A stretch of 64,000 nucleotides of DNA, from positions 1-64,000 of the forward strand of contig JAKVBG010000009.1 of assembly GCA_022447605.1 (NCBI GenBank), read 5' to 3'. Within the stretch, counting starts at the first letter, position 1. Each line of letters begins with the position of its first letter. Below are positions 27,837 to 36,351 of the stretch, one piece after another. The notes below the pieces were generated by a model, which worked only from the letters and a program-made list of their open reading frames with translations, was not told the origin of the DNA and did not search any database. The translations under genes were made by a program, and so were the position numbers. This stretch comes from Mariniblastus sp. GTDB lineage: Bacteria > Planctomycetota > Planctomycetia > Pirellulales > Pirellulaceae.

Positions 27837-29222
27837 ATGAAACAGACCCGCCCCGATTGGACCCGACTCTTCCCGCTCCGTTTAACGAGCATGGAACGGT
27901 TCCACCTGCTGGACGACAACCCGGGTTATTACAATGGAACGTTTGCCAAATTCGAGTTCGAAGGTGAGTTGGATCCGCAACTGGCCCAACAGGCACTCGA
28001 CCTGGCCATCCATCGTCACCCGCTGGTCCATGCACGGGTGGAGAGCGACGGTTCCCGTTTGAACTGGGTCCGGGTTCCGGATTTCCAGCTGCCGGTTGAC
28101 TGGCAACGGGAGGCGACCGATTACGGGCCCACCCGGCGAATTGATATCTTTCGGGAGCCGGGGGTTCACGTGTATGTCGGTTCGGATCGTGATTCGAAGT
28201 TCATGCTGTTCCACGGTCATCACACGACCTGTGATGGGATCGGTGGTGTTCAGTTCACGACCGACTGGTTGACGATCTACGACAATCTGGTTCACCAGCG
28301 CGAACCGTTTGCCGGGTTGCCCCGCCTGGACCCCGGGATGTTGCCCCAGCGGAACAAGCTGCGGATGTTCAGCCGGCGGTACCTCAAGCACTTGTGGAAA
28401 CAGCCGGTCGGGCTGTTTGGTGCCGTCAAGTTCATCTTCCGTAAGATCCGGCCGCTCTACCCGGTGCCCGAATCGTTGCCCGAGTCGTTGCCCGACTGGC
28501 AGCCTGACGCTCAGCCGGCCATTACCGGCACCTGGTTGGACGTGGCGACGACCGCGAACTTGCGAAAGCATGCGCTCGATCGACAGGTGGCGTTCAACAC
28601 GCTGTTGATGAGCGAATTTTTCCTCTGCCTGCAGGACTGGCGAGTCGAGGAACTGGCACAAACGGGCGATGACTGGATCCGCTTGATTGTCCCGATGAGC
28701 ATCCGCGACCTATCCGATCGCCGCCAGTCGGCAATCAATCGGGCCACCATTGTCCAGGTCGATCGCCAGCGAAAAGATTTCCAGGACCGGGATCGGTTTC
28801 TCGCGCGGCTGGACCGTGAAATTGCCATCATCCGGGGTTGGCAACTGAGTAAGATCTTCCTGCTGGCCATCCGCGCGATGGCGGCGACTCCTGGCATGCT
28901 GGCCCGCTCTTCTGCCAGCCGCAAATGTCGCGGTACGGCCGTCTACACCAACTTGAGTGAACCGATCGGTCGACTCGGCTTGCCCCGACACGGTGACTCG
29001 TTCGCAGCGGGCAATCTGCGCATCAAGTCGTTTGATTATGCCGGCCCGATCCGGCCTGGAACGCCGATCTATCTGGCCATTCAGAAACATTTGGAACGGA
29101 CCCGTGTTTCCATGCATTACGATCCCCGGGTAATCGTCGCGTCCCAAGCGGAAAAGCTCTTGTCCAGCTACATCAAACGCCTGAAGGCCCTGGCCACATC
29201 CGGGGATGGGAACCTGGATTAA
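27837..29222 (+). CDS. Condensation-domain/acyltransferase-like protein (HHxxxDG)
   Basis: This 461-residue protein starts with the superfamily pattern MERFHLLDD about 18 residues after the ATG. It has the catalytic motif GHHTTCDGIGG, matching HHxxxDG of condensation domains, PapA acyltransferases and wax-ester synthases. A C-terminal half with LIVPMSIRDLSDRRQSAINR parallels the second chloramphenicol-acetyltransferase-like subdomain. It should join an acyl group to an alcohol or amine, but the donor and acceptor are unknown. No carrier protein or NRPS module is nearby. The ATG at 27837 is chosen because the upstream 20 codons look non-homologous. The gene ends convergently, with a four-base overlap of stop codons, against the SHD1 gene. 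Confidence 0.75.
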   Translation: MKQTRPDWTRLFPLRLTSMERFHLLDDNPGYYNGTFAKFEFEGELDPQLAQQALDLAIHRHPLVHARVESDGSRLNWVRVPDFQLPVDWQREATDYGPTRRIDIFREPGVHVYVGSDRDSKFMLFHGHHTTCDGIGGVQFTTDWLTIYDNLVHQREPFAGLPRLDPGMLPQRNKLRMFSRRYLKHLWKQPVGLFGAVKFIFRKIRPLYPVPESLPESLPDWQPDAQPAITGTWLDVATTANLRKHALDRQVAFNTLLMSEFFLCLQDWRVEELAQTGDDWIRLIVPMSIRDLSDRRQSAINRATIVQVDRQRKDFQDRDRFLARLDREIAIIRGWQLSKIFLLAIRAMAATPGMLARSSASRKCRGTAVYTNLSEPIGRLGLPRHGDSFAAGNLRIKSFDYAGPIRPGTPIYLAIQKHLERTRVSMHYDPRVIVASQAEKLLSSYIKRLKALATSGDGNLD

Positions 29223-30217
29223 TCGTCCTGGTTCGCTTCGGAGATCTCCTGCAGCGCCAGTTTCGCCTGTTCGGGGTCCTCGGCCGCATGTTCCTGGATC
29301 GCTTCCAGCACCAGATCGGACTGGAAACCGAGCGTTCCCAGGCACTCAAAAACTTCCCCGGCCTGGTTCTCTTCAGCATCCGAGGTCACCTCGGCTTCCA
29401 AGACTTCCAGTAGCAGGTTGGCCGCTTCCTCTTCTCCGTCCGATCGCGCGATCGCGCGGCAGGCCGCGACACGGGTCTTGGTGGCCTGCTTGTCCAGTTC
29501 GGTCTGAGCCTCGATCTCGCTGCGTTCTGCAGCCGCGACATTCAGCTGGCCAGAGAAGGCCACCGCTCCCAGATAGGGTAACCCCCGGCTGCCAAACCTC
29601 GAAAAGGGTTTGAGCGCTTTGGACGGGTTGGAGGCGAAGCGATCGGCCAGCGACGGGTTGCGTTTGAATTGATCAACGATCCGCCGGATCGCCACAGGGG
29701 TATCTTCCGCGATGGAGACCAGGCAGACAAAGGCCGCCGAACTCGTTCGCGAGTCGGAAGACGCAATGTGAGGGTCCAGTTGAGGGGCGATATGGCTGGC
29801 CGCAGGACCGTACGTCTTCAAGCGATTGCAGGTCTTGGCAATGATCGTTGGCTTGTTGGAGGCGAGACCCGTCGCCAGCTTGTTAATCTCGCTCCACTTG
29901 CTTTTCCGTTTTTTCTCGATCGCGATTTGTTGACGGATCCACTGCTGTTCTTTGCTGGAGAACTGATTGAGGTTGAACCTCATCTCCTTCCCTTTGACCT
30001 TGATGATGGCCGTTGCTCCTTCGAGTCCTTTCAGTTGACCTTCCACGACGATCGAGCCATCGTCGTCCAGGAAAGGCCGGTCGATCGAAAAGGAGCCGGA
30101 GAGACCGGGTGCGACATCGTTCTGGGCCATCGCCTGAGGGGCCAAGCAGGAAAGGATGGCCACAACCGTAAACAGACCGGTGAAACGCTGAAGCGAAATG
30201 CGATGAAACATGGTCAT
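29219..30217 (-). CDS. Exported protein with SHD1-like domain and helical repeats
   Basis: After a signal peptide (about 30 residues, LFTVVAILSCLAPQAMA), residues about 44-95 resemble the SHD1 domain common in planctomycete secreted proteins: RPFLDDDGSIVVEGQLKGLE, then VKGKEMRFNLNQFSSKEQQW. The rest, about 230 residues, is alpha-helical with HEAT-like pairs (AASHIAPQLDPHIASSDSRT, VCLVSIAEDTPVAIRRIVDQ) and an acidic C-terminus. SHD1 domains bind peptide motifs in eukaryotes; in planctomycetes their role is unknown. The ATG at 30215-30217 is chosen at the start of the signal peptide, with an alternative ATG two codons later. It is located just after the DUF3179 gene on the same strand. Confidence 0.75.
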   Translation of the reverse strand: MTMFHRISLQRFTGLFTVVAILSCLAPQAMAQNDVAPGLSGSFSIDRPFLDDDGSIVVEGQLKGLEGATAIIKVKGKEMRFNLNQFSSKEQQWIRQQIAIEKKRKSKWSEINKLATGLASNKPTIIAKTCNRLKTYGPAASHIAPQLDPHIASSDSRTSSAAFVCLVSIAEDTPVAIRRIVDQFKRNPSLADRFASNPSKALKPFSRFGSRGLPYLGAVAFSGQLNVAAAERSEIEAQTELDKQATKTRVAACRAIARSDGEEEAANLLLEVLEAEVTSDAEENQAGEVFECLGTLGFQSDLVLEAIQEHAAEDPEQAKLALQEISEANQDD

Positions 30218-30327
30218 AGTTTGAATGGCCCTTTGGTCCCCGGATGAATCACCTAATTTAGTCATATACATATACGGGTTTTAAATCAAAGTGTTCAGGA
30301 TCCCCACAGTGCAATTAGCGGGATCGT

Positions 30328-31551
30328 CTACCGCCGTTTTTCGAACAAGTCTTCCGGCTTTTGTCCGGCCGGGATGGTCTTGAGTTTGATCGACTGGCGG
30401 TATCGCTCCATGATATGGCCCCTCGAGACCTGTTCACACCGGATACCGACATTCTCCACAATTTGCGAGGAAAAAAACAAGGGCAAGTCGACAATCCAGT
30501 ATTCGGTGTCGTTGTGAAACCGTTCCCACGGCTCGGAAAAGGAAGGGATGGTGGTTCGCATGGCCAGTTGCTGTCCCTGGCGCGGTCCGGAAATGGCAAC
30601 CCCGGTTAACGGGTCCCATACCGACCCGCTCTGTTGGTCGGTGAAACCCATTTCGTGGGGCTCAAACAGCAAGGTTTCCCCCTCCATCTGTCGGTCAAAG
30701 ACTGTGGCTGATCCGGTCGCTTCCCAGAAGACAACGACCACCGGCTCACCGGCGTATTGGTCATTCAAAATGGGCTGGTTGATCAACTGGTCGAACCGCC
30801 ATGCCCTGGGGCTCTCTCCCGCTTTTCTCATTCCGATCAGGAACTTTCCCATTCGTCCCTGGTAACATTCGTTATCGTAAAAGCTGGTCATCGGTGGCAG
30901 CGTCATCACGCTGGTCAACGGGTTTTTTTCTTTCCATGTTTTCCAGTCCGTCAATACGGAGGCGATGATCGGCAAGGTTTGTCCCTGACGTTTACCCTGC
31001 ATTGCCTTTCCCAACAGTTGGCTCCACAAAGAACCGGAAGATTGATCTTCCAGGATCAGGCTGCGCTGCCAGGTTTTCCCCGACCCGAACAGCGTGAGCA
31101 CCTGATCTTGCTGCTGACGGTCATACACGATGCCGTTGAAGCATATCTGTCACCAGGTGACCAGGATCGGTTGGTCGCCCAGGTAATCGTTGATGACCTC
31201 CTGCTTGGGGCCGGTTAACTGGTTGAGCGGGTAGGCGCGGTAGTCACCGTTGAGGGCAACCCCGATGACCAAGTCATCGTCCTTCACGAATTCGGACGAC
31301 TTTAAATCCACAGCCCGCTCGATGGGTGGCTCGATAATCGGTTGTTGCACCGGTTTGACATGGACGGGCCGGAACGCGCCGTCGGTCCCTGTCGACTCGG
31401 GGACGGAAGACCCGCAACCGGGTAACATTAACCAGGCACTGGAGAGGAGCAGTAGCCGGACGGAGGGCCGGCCAGGAAACGGACTGATACGGCTGACGTA
31501 CCACCGGAATCGGGACATGCTGGCTCTACGGTTCAACCTGTCAGAAGGCAT
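30328..31551 (-). CDS. DUF3179 lipoprotein, candidate selenoprotein (in-frame UGA at 31150-31152)
   Basis: This DUF3179 protein is read through one internal TGA (codon 134). Before it are a lipobox LPGC (Cys 46), which predicts a membrane-anchored lipoprotein, and the domain start DDLVIGVALNGDYRAYPLNQ ... DQPILVTW. After it the frame continues for 273 codons: QICFNGIVYDR, then SLWSQLLGKAMQGKRQGQTL and a repeat of the theme, GSVWDPLTGVAISGPRQGQ. Family members usually read VTYCPLC..VVFDR or VTWC..C, so the TGA falls on the first Cys of CxxC, and UxxC would result. A SECIS-like hairpin follows at 31112-31143. Alternatives are a nonsense mutation or a sequencing error. The start is ATG at 31549-31551, or 31516-31518. 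It is downstream of mtnA. Confidence 0.75.
31112..31143 (-). promoter_or_regulatory. SECIS-like stem-loop for the DUF3179 UGA
   Basis: On the minus-strand mRNA, counting from the base after the UGA, U7-G8-C9 pairs with G36-C37-A38 and A14-C15-G16-G17 pairs with C30-C31-G32-U33. C18-A19-U20 then pairs with A26-U27-G28, with A29 bulged. The apical loop is CGUGU at 21-25, so it starts 20 bases after the UGA and has G in its second position. This agrees with the bacterial SECIS rules of a loop 16-37 bases downstream and a G among the first two loop bases. The pairing was drawn by eye, without an energy calculation. Confidence 0.55.
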
Positions 31552-31597
31552 CAAACGGGTACCTTGGCGGGTGCGTGTCATTCGTGGAATTCGGTCA

Positions 31598-32674
31598 TCA
31601 GGTGACCTGCAGGACGTGCTGGATATTATTGCGATGAACGGGCTGGATGATACCTTTTTCCGTAATGATCGCTTCAATAAGGTCAGCGGGGGTTACGTCA
31701 AAGGCTGGATTGTAAACCTGGATACCATGCGGCGCCGTCTGCCGCCCAAAACCGTGGGTGATTTCTTCTGCCTGTCGCTCTTCAATCGGGATTTCATCCC
31801 CGCTTTGCAGTGACAGGTCAAACGTGCTGCTGGGAGCCGCAATATAGAAAGGGATGCCATGGGCACGTGCCAGGACGGCAACCGAGTAGGTGCCGATCTT
31901 GTTGGCCGCATCGCCATTGGCCGCAATCCGATCGGCCCCGGTGACGACCGCCTGGATTTTCCCTTCTTTCATCACCTGAGCAGCCATCGAGTCACAGATC
32001 AATGTGGCATCGATTCCACGTTGCAACAATTCCCACGCCGTCAATCGGGCGCCTTGCAGCAAGGGGCGGGTCTCGTCTACGAAAACGTGAAACGATCGGC
32101 CCTGGTCCTGGGCCGTAAAAAACACACTCAAGGCGGTGCCATATTCCGCCGTCGCCAAACCGCCCGCATTGCAGTGGGTCAGGACACCCTGGACCTCGTC
32201 ACCGAGCAGCTCGGCCCCAAACTTTCCGATCGCCCGGCACATCTCCCGGTCTTCCAGATGAATGGCCCGGGCTTCGTCCAGCATACGGGCCGTGATCTCG
32301 CTCGGTGTCAACTCGCCGCGCAAGGAGAGGCAGAGCTGGTGCATTCGGTCCAGTGCCCAGAACAGGTTGACGGCCGTAGGCCGACTGGCAGCCAGGTGGT
32401 CCCGGGTCTGGCTGGCGGTGGCAAAGTACGCTTCGTCGTCGTGTGGATCAGCCGACTGCAGTCCAATCACGTAGCCGTAGGCGGCGGCAATGCCGATGGC
32501 CGGTGCGCCGCGCACCCGTAACATCTTGATCGCTTCCCAGACCGTTTCCACGTCGCGGCATTCGATCTGCTTGATTTCACCGGGTAACATCGTCTGGTCG
32601 ATCATGACCAGGTAGCCCTCGACAGCACATCCTGGCCATTGCAGCGTTTCAAGATGGCTGTCGGTTGAGGACAT
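31598..32674 (-). CDS. mtnA: S-methyl-5-thioribose-1-phosphate isomerase
   Basis: This enzyme converts 5-methylthioribose 1-phosphate to 5-methylthioribulose 1-phosphate in methionine salvage. The characteristic motifs are RVRGAPAIGIAAAYGYVIG, VLTHCNAGGLATAEYGTAL (active-site Cys), DETRPLLQGARLTAWELLQ, VTGADRIAANGDAANKIGTY (catalytic Asp) and YIAAPSSTFDL near the end. The 358-residue length is typical, and there is no sign of the eIF2B-type variant. The upstream neighbour purE lies 26 bases before it on the same strand. The DUF3179 gene follows 46 bases after its stop codon, or further if its later start is used. No other mtn gene is in the window. Confidence 0.95.
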   Translation of the reverse strand: MSSTDSHLETLQWPGCAVEGYLVMIDQTMLPGEIKQIECRDVETVWEAIKMLRVRGAPAIGIAAAYGYVIGLQSADPHDDEAYFATASQTRDHLAASRPTAVNLFWALDRMHQLCLSLRGELTPSEITARMLDEARAIHLEDREMCRAIGKFGAELLGDEVQGVLTHCNAGGLATAEYGTALSVFFTAQDQGRSFHVFVDETRPLLQGARLTAWELLQRGIDATLICDSMAAQVMKEGKIQAVVTGADRIAANGDAANKIGTYSVAVLARAHGIPFYIAAPSSTFDLSLQSGDEIPIEERQAEEITHGFGRQTAPHGIQVYNPAFDVTPADLIEAIITEKGIIQPVHRNNIQHVLQVT

Positions 32675-32700
32675 GGTACCTGGTAGCTCCCGATCAGTGG

Positions 32701-33207
32701 TCAGAGCGATGCTTGCAGCTTTTCGTCTTTGGCGGAAATTTTACCGACCAATTTTTCCTTGAACTCCGCCAACGCGGTCTGCAAGTCGGGGTCGGCGGTG
32801 GCCATGATCTGAACCGCGAATAACCCGGCGTTTCTTGGTCCACCCATTCCGACTGCCATCGAGGCGACCGGGACGTCTCCCGGCATCTGGACGGTCGATA
32901 GCAGGGAATCCATCCCTCCCAGGTCGGCCGTTGGAACGGGCAACCCGATGACGGGTAACGTTGTATGCGCTGCAACGACGCCGGCCAGATGGGCTGCGCC
33001 ACCGGCCGCTGCAATGATCACTTGCAGTCCGCGATCGCGGGCGCTGGTCGCGTATTCTGAAACGATGTGTGGTGTTCGGTGGGCGCTCATTACCCTGACT
33101 TCATACCCGACGTCAAACTCATCCAGAGCTTTGGCAACCGCATTGATCTTGGGCCAGTCACTGTCGCTACCCATTACAATACCGACTCGAGTCGATTTGC
33201 TGTTCAT
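32701..33207 (-). CDS. purE: N5-carboxyaminoimidazole ribonucleotide mutase
   Basis: This enzyme moves the carboxyl group of N5-CAIR to form CAIR in purine synthesis. The 168-residue chain shows IVMGSDSDWPKINAVAKALD, VRVMSAHRTPHIVSEYA with the catalytic His, and IIAAAGGAAHLAGVVAAHTT with VIGLPVP. These are diagnostic for class I PurE. The ATG at 33205-33207 has AGGAAGAG about 8 bases upstream. The frame is open to 33270, but the extra residues are not PurE-like. PurK is not adjacent here. It begins a minus-strand unit with mtnA. Confidence 0.95.
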   Translation of the reverse strand: MNSKSTRVGIVMGSDSDWPKINAVAKALDEFDVGYEVRVMSAHRTPHIVSEYATSARDRGLQVIIAAAGGAAHLAGVVAAHTTLPVIGLPVPTADLGGMDSLLSTVQMPGDVPVASMAVGMGGPRNAGLFAVQIMATADPDLQTALAEFKEKLVGKISAKDEKLQASL

Positions 33208-33571
33208 ATGATATTCTCTTCCTAAGTCTCTGTCGGCCGATTCAAGGCCGGGGAAATAAACCTGGGTCACCTGTTTCGGTTCCCTTTCCTTTCTAACACC
33301 CCTATAAACTAAAAGATTTGGATTAATTTCCTATCCCCTTTCCGATGTTTCCGGGAACGGGCAACCGATCGGCTGCCGAGTGGAATCCAAACCTTCCATC
33401 GCCGGGGCCCGCCGCATCCAAATGTCCCCCTGTTTTCGCCTCGTTGCCCCGGGTGTTCTGTTCGCGTGACCTGATGTTCGCCCCCGGCAATCCGGATATA
33501 ATCGCGGGAGCCGGTTCCCGGCATGCTCCGTTTCCCCTTAGACACCCGATTATTTCCCCCTGGACCTTCTG
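33208..33571. other. Divergent intergenic region purE / aminotransferase
   Basis: The 364 bases between two divergent genes include an AT-rich patch at about 33296-33338, suitable for promoters in either direction. I cannot pick out convincing boxes, and I see no gene, hairpin or repeat of note. Confidence 0.4.
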
Positions 33572-34789
33572 ATGCCCAAGTTATCCGAACGAGCTGAGAC
33601 TTTACCCGCCTCACCCATCCGCAAACTGGTCCCGCTGGCCGATGCCGCCGAGCAGCGGGGTGTCGGTGTCTATTACCTGAATATTGGCCAACCGGACATT
33701 CCCACGCCGCCCCAGTTCTTCCAGGCAGTCGACCAGAGCGACATTGCCGTTCTGGCCTACAGCCACTCGGCGGGCAATGAGTCTTTGCGACAGCAAATTG
33801 CCGATTATTACGAACGACTGGGGCATGACATCCGGCCGGACCAGATCATCGTGACCACCGGTGCTTCGGAGGCGCTCAGTTTCGTTTTTGCCGCCATCAC
33901 CAATCCTTCGGATGAGATCATCGTTCCCGAGCCTTTCTACGCGAACTACAACTCGTTCTCGCTGGCCAAGGATGCCAAGGTCGTCCCGGTGACCACCCAT
34001 CTCGAGGATAATTTTGCCCTGCCATCGATCGATGCATTCCGGGAGAAAATCAACGACCGGACACGGGCCATCTTGATCTGCAACCCGGGGAACCCGACCG
34101 GGATCCTCTACACGCGGCAGGAGCTGGAGGCATTGCGGGACCTGGCCAGGGAGCATGACCTTTTCCTGATCGCCGACGAAGTCTATCGCGAGTTCGCCTA
34201 CGATTCCTCGGAGCATCTGTCGATCCTCGGCTTCGAGGGCGTGGATGAGAACGTGATTGTCATCGATTCGATCTCCAAGCGATTTTCTGCCTGTGGTGCC
34301 AGGATCGGCTGCGTGATCAGCCGCAACACCGAGTTGATGGACGTCATCATCAAGATGGCCCAGGCCCGGCTTTCCCCGCCCACCTTCGGTCAAATGGGCG
34401 CCGAGGCCGCCTACCAGTTACCGGCCTCTTACTATGCGGAGGTGGTCGATGAATACCGGGGGCGGAGGGATGCGCTGAAGCAGGCCCTGGCCGAGATACC
34501 CGGTGTCGTCTGTCCCGATATCAATGGGGCTTTCTACGCCATGGTCCAGTTGCCAGTCGACAGTGCCGAGGATTTTTGCCATTGGCTGTTGGACGAGTTT
34601 GAGCACGAGGGGAAAACGATTATGTTGGCCCCTGGGGCCGGTTTTTATGCAACGCCCGGGCTCGGTGTGGACCAGGTGCGAATTGCCTATGTCCTGAACC
34701 AGGAGGAACTGCGGTCGGCGATGAAGTGCCTGGCTGCTGCCCTGACGGCCTACCAGGCCAGGACCAAATCGGTAAATGCCGCACCTTGA
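33572..34789 (+). CDS. Class I/II pyridoxal-phosphate aminotransferase
   Basis: This 405-residue fold-type I aminotransferase resembles the aspartate/aromatic aminotransferase group. It has YLNIGQPDIPTPPQFFQAVD, the cofactor-contact stretch VTTGASEALSFVFAAITNPS, ILICNPGNPTGILYTRQELE and the aspartate DEVYREFAY. The lysine segment IDSISKRFSACGARIGCVI holds the Schiff-base Lys at about residue 234. A C-terminal RIAYVLNQEEL completes it. The amino donor is not predictable; aspartate or an aromatic amino acid is likely. It is divergent from purE and converges with der, with 35 bases between the stops. Confidence 0.9.
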   Translation: MPKLSERAETLPASPIRKLVPLADAAEQRGVGVYYLNIGQPDIPTPPQFFQAVDQSDIAVLAYSHSAGNESLRQQIADYYERLGHDIRPDQIIVTTGASEALSFVFAAITNPSDEIIVPEPFYANYNSFSLAKDAKVVPVTTHLEDNFALPSIDAFREKINDRTRAILICNPGNPTGILYTRQELEALRDLAREHDLFLIADEVYREFAYDSSEHLSILGFEGVDENVIVIDSISKRFSACGARIGCVISRNTELMDVIIKMAQARLSPPTFGQMGAEAAYQLPASYYAEVVDEYRGRRDALKQALAEIPGVVCPDINGAFYAMVQLPVDSAEDFCHWLLDEFEHEGKTIMLAPGAGFYATPGLGVDQVRIAYVLNQEELRSAMKCLAAALTAYQARTKSVNAAP

Positions 34790-34824
34790 TGGCAATGGTT
34801 GCCCCGAACTGCCCGGGGCCCAAT

Positions 34825-36219
34825 TCAATCTTTGTGGCCGTCTTGGTTTTCGCCGCTGACCCGAACGCGCTGTTGATCCAGTTCGTTCTGGGCGTCCGAC
34901 GAGCCCCGTTTCTCCAATACCATACGGATCGGGATTTCCCCGAAGTTGACCGTGTCTCTCAGAACGCCCAGCAGGTATTTACGGTACGACTTCGGGAAGG
35001 CATCCGGGTCGTTGCATTTGAGGACAATCGTGGGAGGTTGGATCCCGATCTGCGTGGCGTAATAGATTTTTGGACGTCGCCGGTTGGCGATCGGTGGCGG
35101 GTGATGATCCAGGGCGGAGCGGATGATCTTGTTCAGTCGAGGCGTGCTGACCCGGTCCAGTGATTGCTTGTACAGCATCTGGGCATGGTTCAACATCTTC
35201 TTGACGTTGCGACCGTCCTGGGCAGTGATGAAGGCGATCGGGACGTTCCATAACGAGCCGAAATTATCGCGCAGGTAATTCGCCCATCGTTCGGTGGGCA
35301 TATGGTCAGCCATCAAGTCCCACTTGTTAACGACCAGGATACATGGCTTGTAGTAAGACTCGATATAGGAACAGAGCTTGCGGTCGACCTTGCTGATCCG
35401 TTGACTGCAATCGAACATCATCAAGACCACGTCCGCATGTCGGATGGAGCGGTGGGCCCGATGAGTCCCGTAAAAATCGATGTCGGTCCGGACACTCTTT
35501 CCTTTTCGCAGCCCCGGTGTGTCAATGGCAACGAATGACTTGCCGTCAATTTCGATTCTCACGTCGACGCTGTCGCGGGTGGTACCGGCCACCGGGCTGA
35601 CAATCATCCGCTCCGATTCCGTGATCGTATTGATCAATGTACTCTTGCCGACATTTCGTCGCCCGACAATCGCCAGTTTCATTTCGGGCGCCTCGAGCTC
35701 GGAATCTTCGGCCGTTTCAAACTCGGGCAGGTTTTCCAGGATCTTGTCGAGAACCGCCTGCTTGTGACGATTATTCTTGGCACTGCAGACGACCGGTTGT
35801 CCCATGCCCAGAGCGAAAAACTCACTCGACTCGATTTCCCAGTTCTGGCCATCACACTTGTTGGCTACCAGAAAGACTGGCTTCTTGATATTTCTCAGGC
35901 GTCGAGCGACCGTTTGATCGAGGGCGGTGACCCCGTCACGGGCGTCCACCACGAACATCAATACGTCGGCGCCCTGGATCCCCAACTCGATCTGTTGTTC
36001 GATCTCTTCATCCAGTTCATCGACATCGTTGATCCCGATACCGCCCGTATCGACGATTTCGAAATAACGTCCTTTTTCCTGCATTAGAAAGGTCATACGA
36101 TCCCGCGTGACCCCTGCCATATCGTCGACGATGGCCAAGCGGCGGCCAGCCAGCCAGTTGAAGACGCTGGATTTTCCGACATTTGGCCGGCCGACGATCG
36201 AAATTTGCGGGATGGACAT
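34825..36219 (-). CDS. der: Ribosome-assembly GTPase Der (EngA)
   Basis: Der is an essential GTPase for 50S subunit maturation. It has two tandem G domains: the first G1 is GRPNVGKSSVFNWLAGR with DTGGIGINDVDE as switch II, and the second G1 is GRRNVGKSTLINTITESERM with DTPGLRKGK. NKCD and NKWD G4 motifs are present, and a C-terminal KH-like domain ends with FPKSYRKYLLGVLRDTVNFG and PIRMVLEKRG. The 464 residues are normal length. The start is ATG at 36217-36219. It is divergent from the uracil-DNA glycosylase gene. Confidence 0.96.
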   Translation of the reverse strand: MSIPQISIVGRPNVGKSSVFNWLAGRRLAIVDDMAGVTRDRMTFLMQEKGRYFEIVDTGGIGINDVDELDEEIEQQIELGIQGADVLMFVVDARDGVTALDQTVARRLRNIKKPVFLVANKCDGQNWEIESSEFFALGMGQPVVCSAKNNRHKQAVLDKILENLPEFETAEDSELEAPEMKLAIVGRRNVGKSTLINTITESERMIVSPVAGTTRDSVDVRIEIDGKSFVAIDTPGLRKGKSVRTDIDFYGTHRAHRSIRHADVVLMMFDCSQRISKVDRKLCSYIESYYKPCILVVNKWDLMADHMPTERWANYLRDNFGSLWNVPIAFITAQDGRNVKKMLNHAQMLYKQSLDRVSTPRLNKIIRSALDHHPPPIANRRRPKIYYATQIGIQPPTIVLKCNDPDAFPKSYRKYLLGVLRDTVNFGEIPIRMVLEKRGSSDAQNELDQQRVRVSGENQDGHKD

Positions 36220-36351
36220 GGTCGAAAGGGCCTGGCGCGGTCGGGCAAACGACGGGTTGGCGGTTCAGCGGGTTCCTAGCTGGCTGTTCAGCAGCGTCAA
36301 AATTTTTTCAAATGATAGCCGAAACTCAAACGACAGTGACGGGCTAAACCA

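Noticed and set aside
30328-31677. Two separate genes, or a pseudogene, at the DUF3179 locus
   Set aside because: The two open stretches are in the same frame and make one DUF3179 domain when joined across the UGA. There is no second stop or frameshift, the downstream part shows no ribosome-binding site or good start, and the UGA is at the conserved Cys. Decay or sequencing error is still possible but is the weaker reading.
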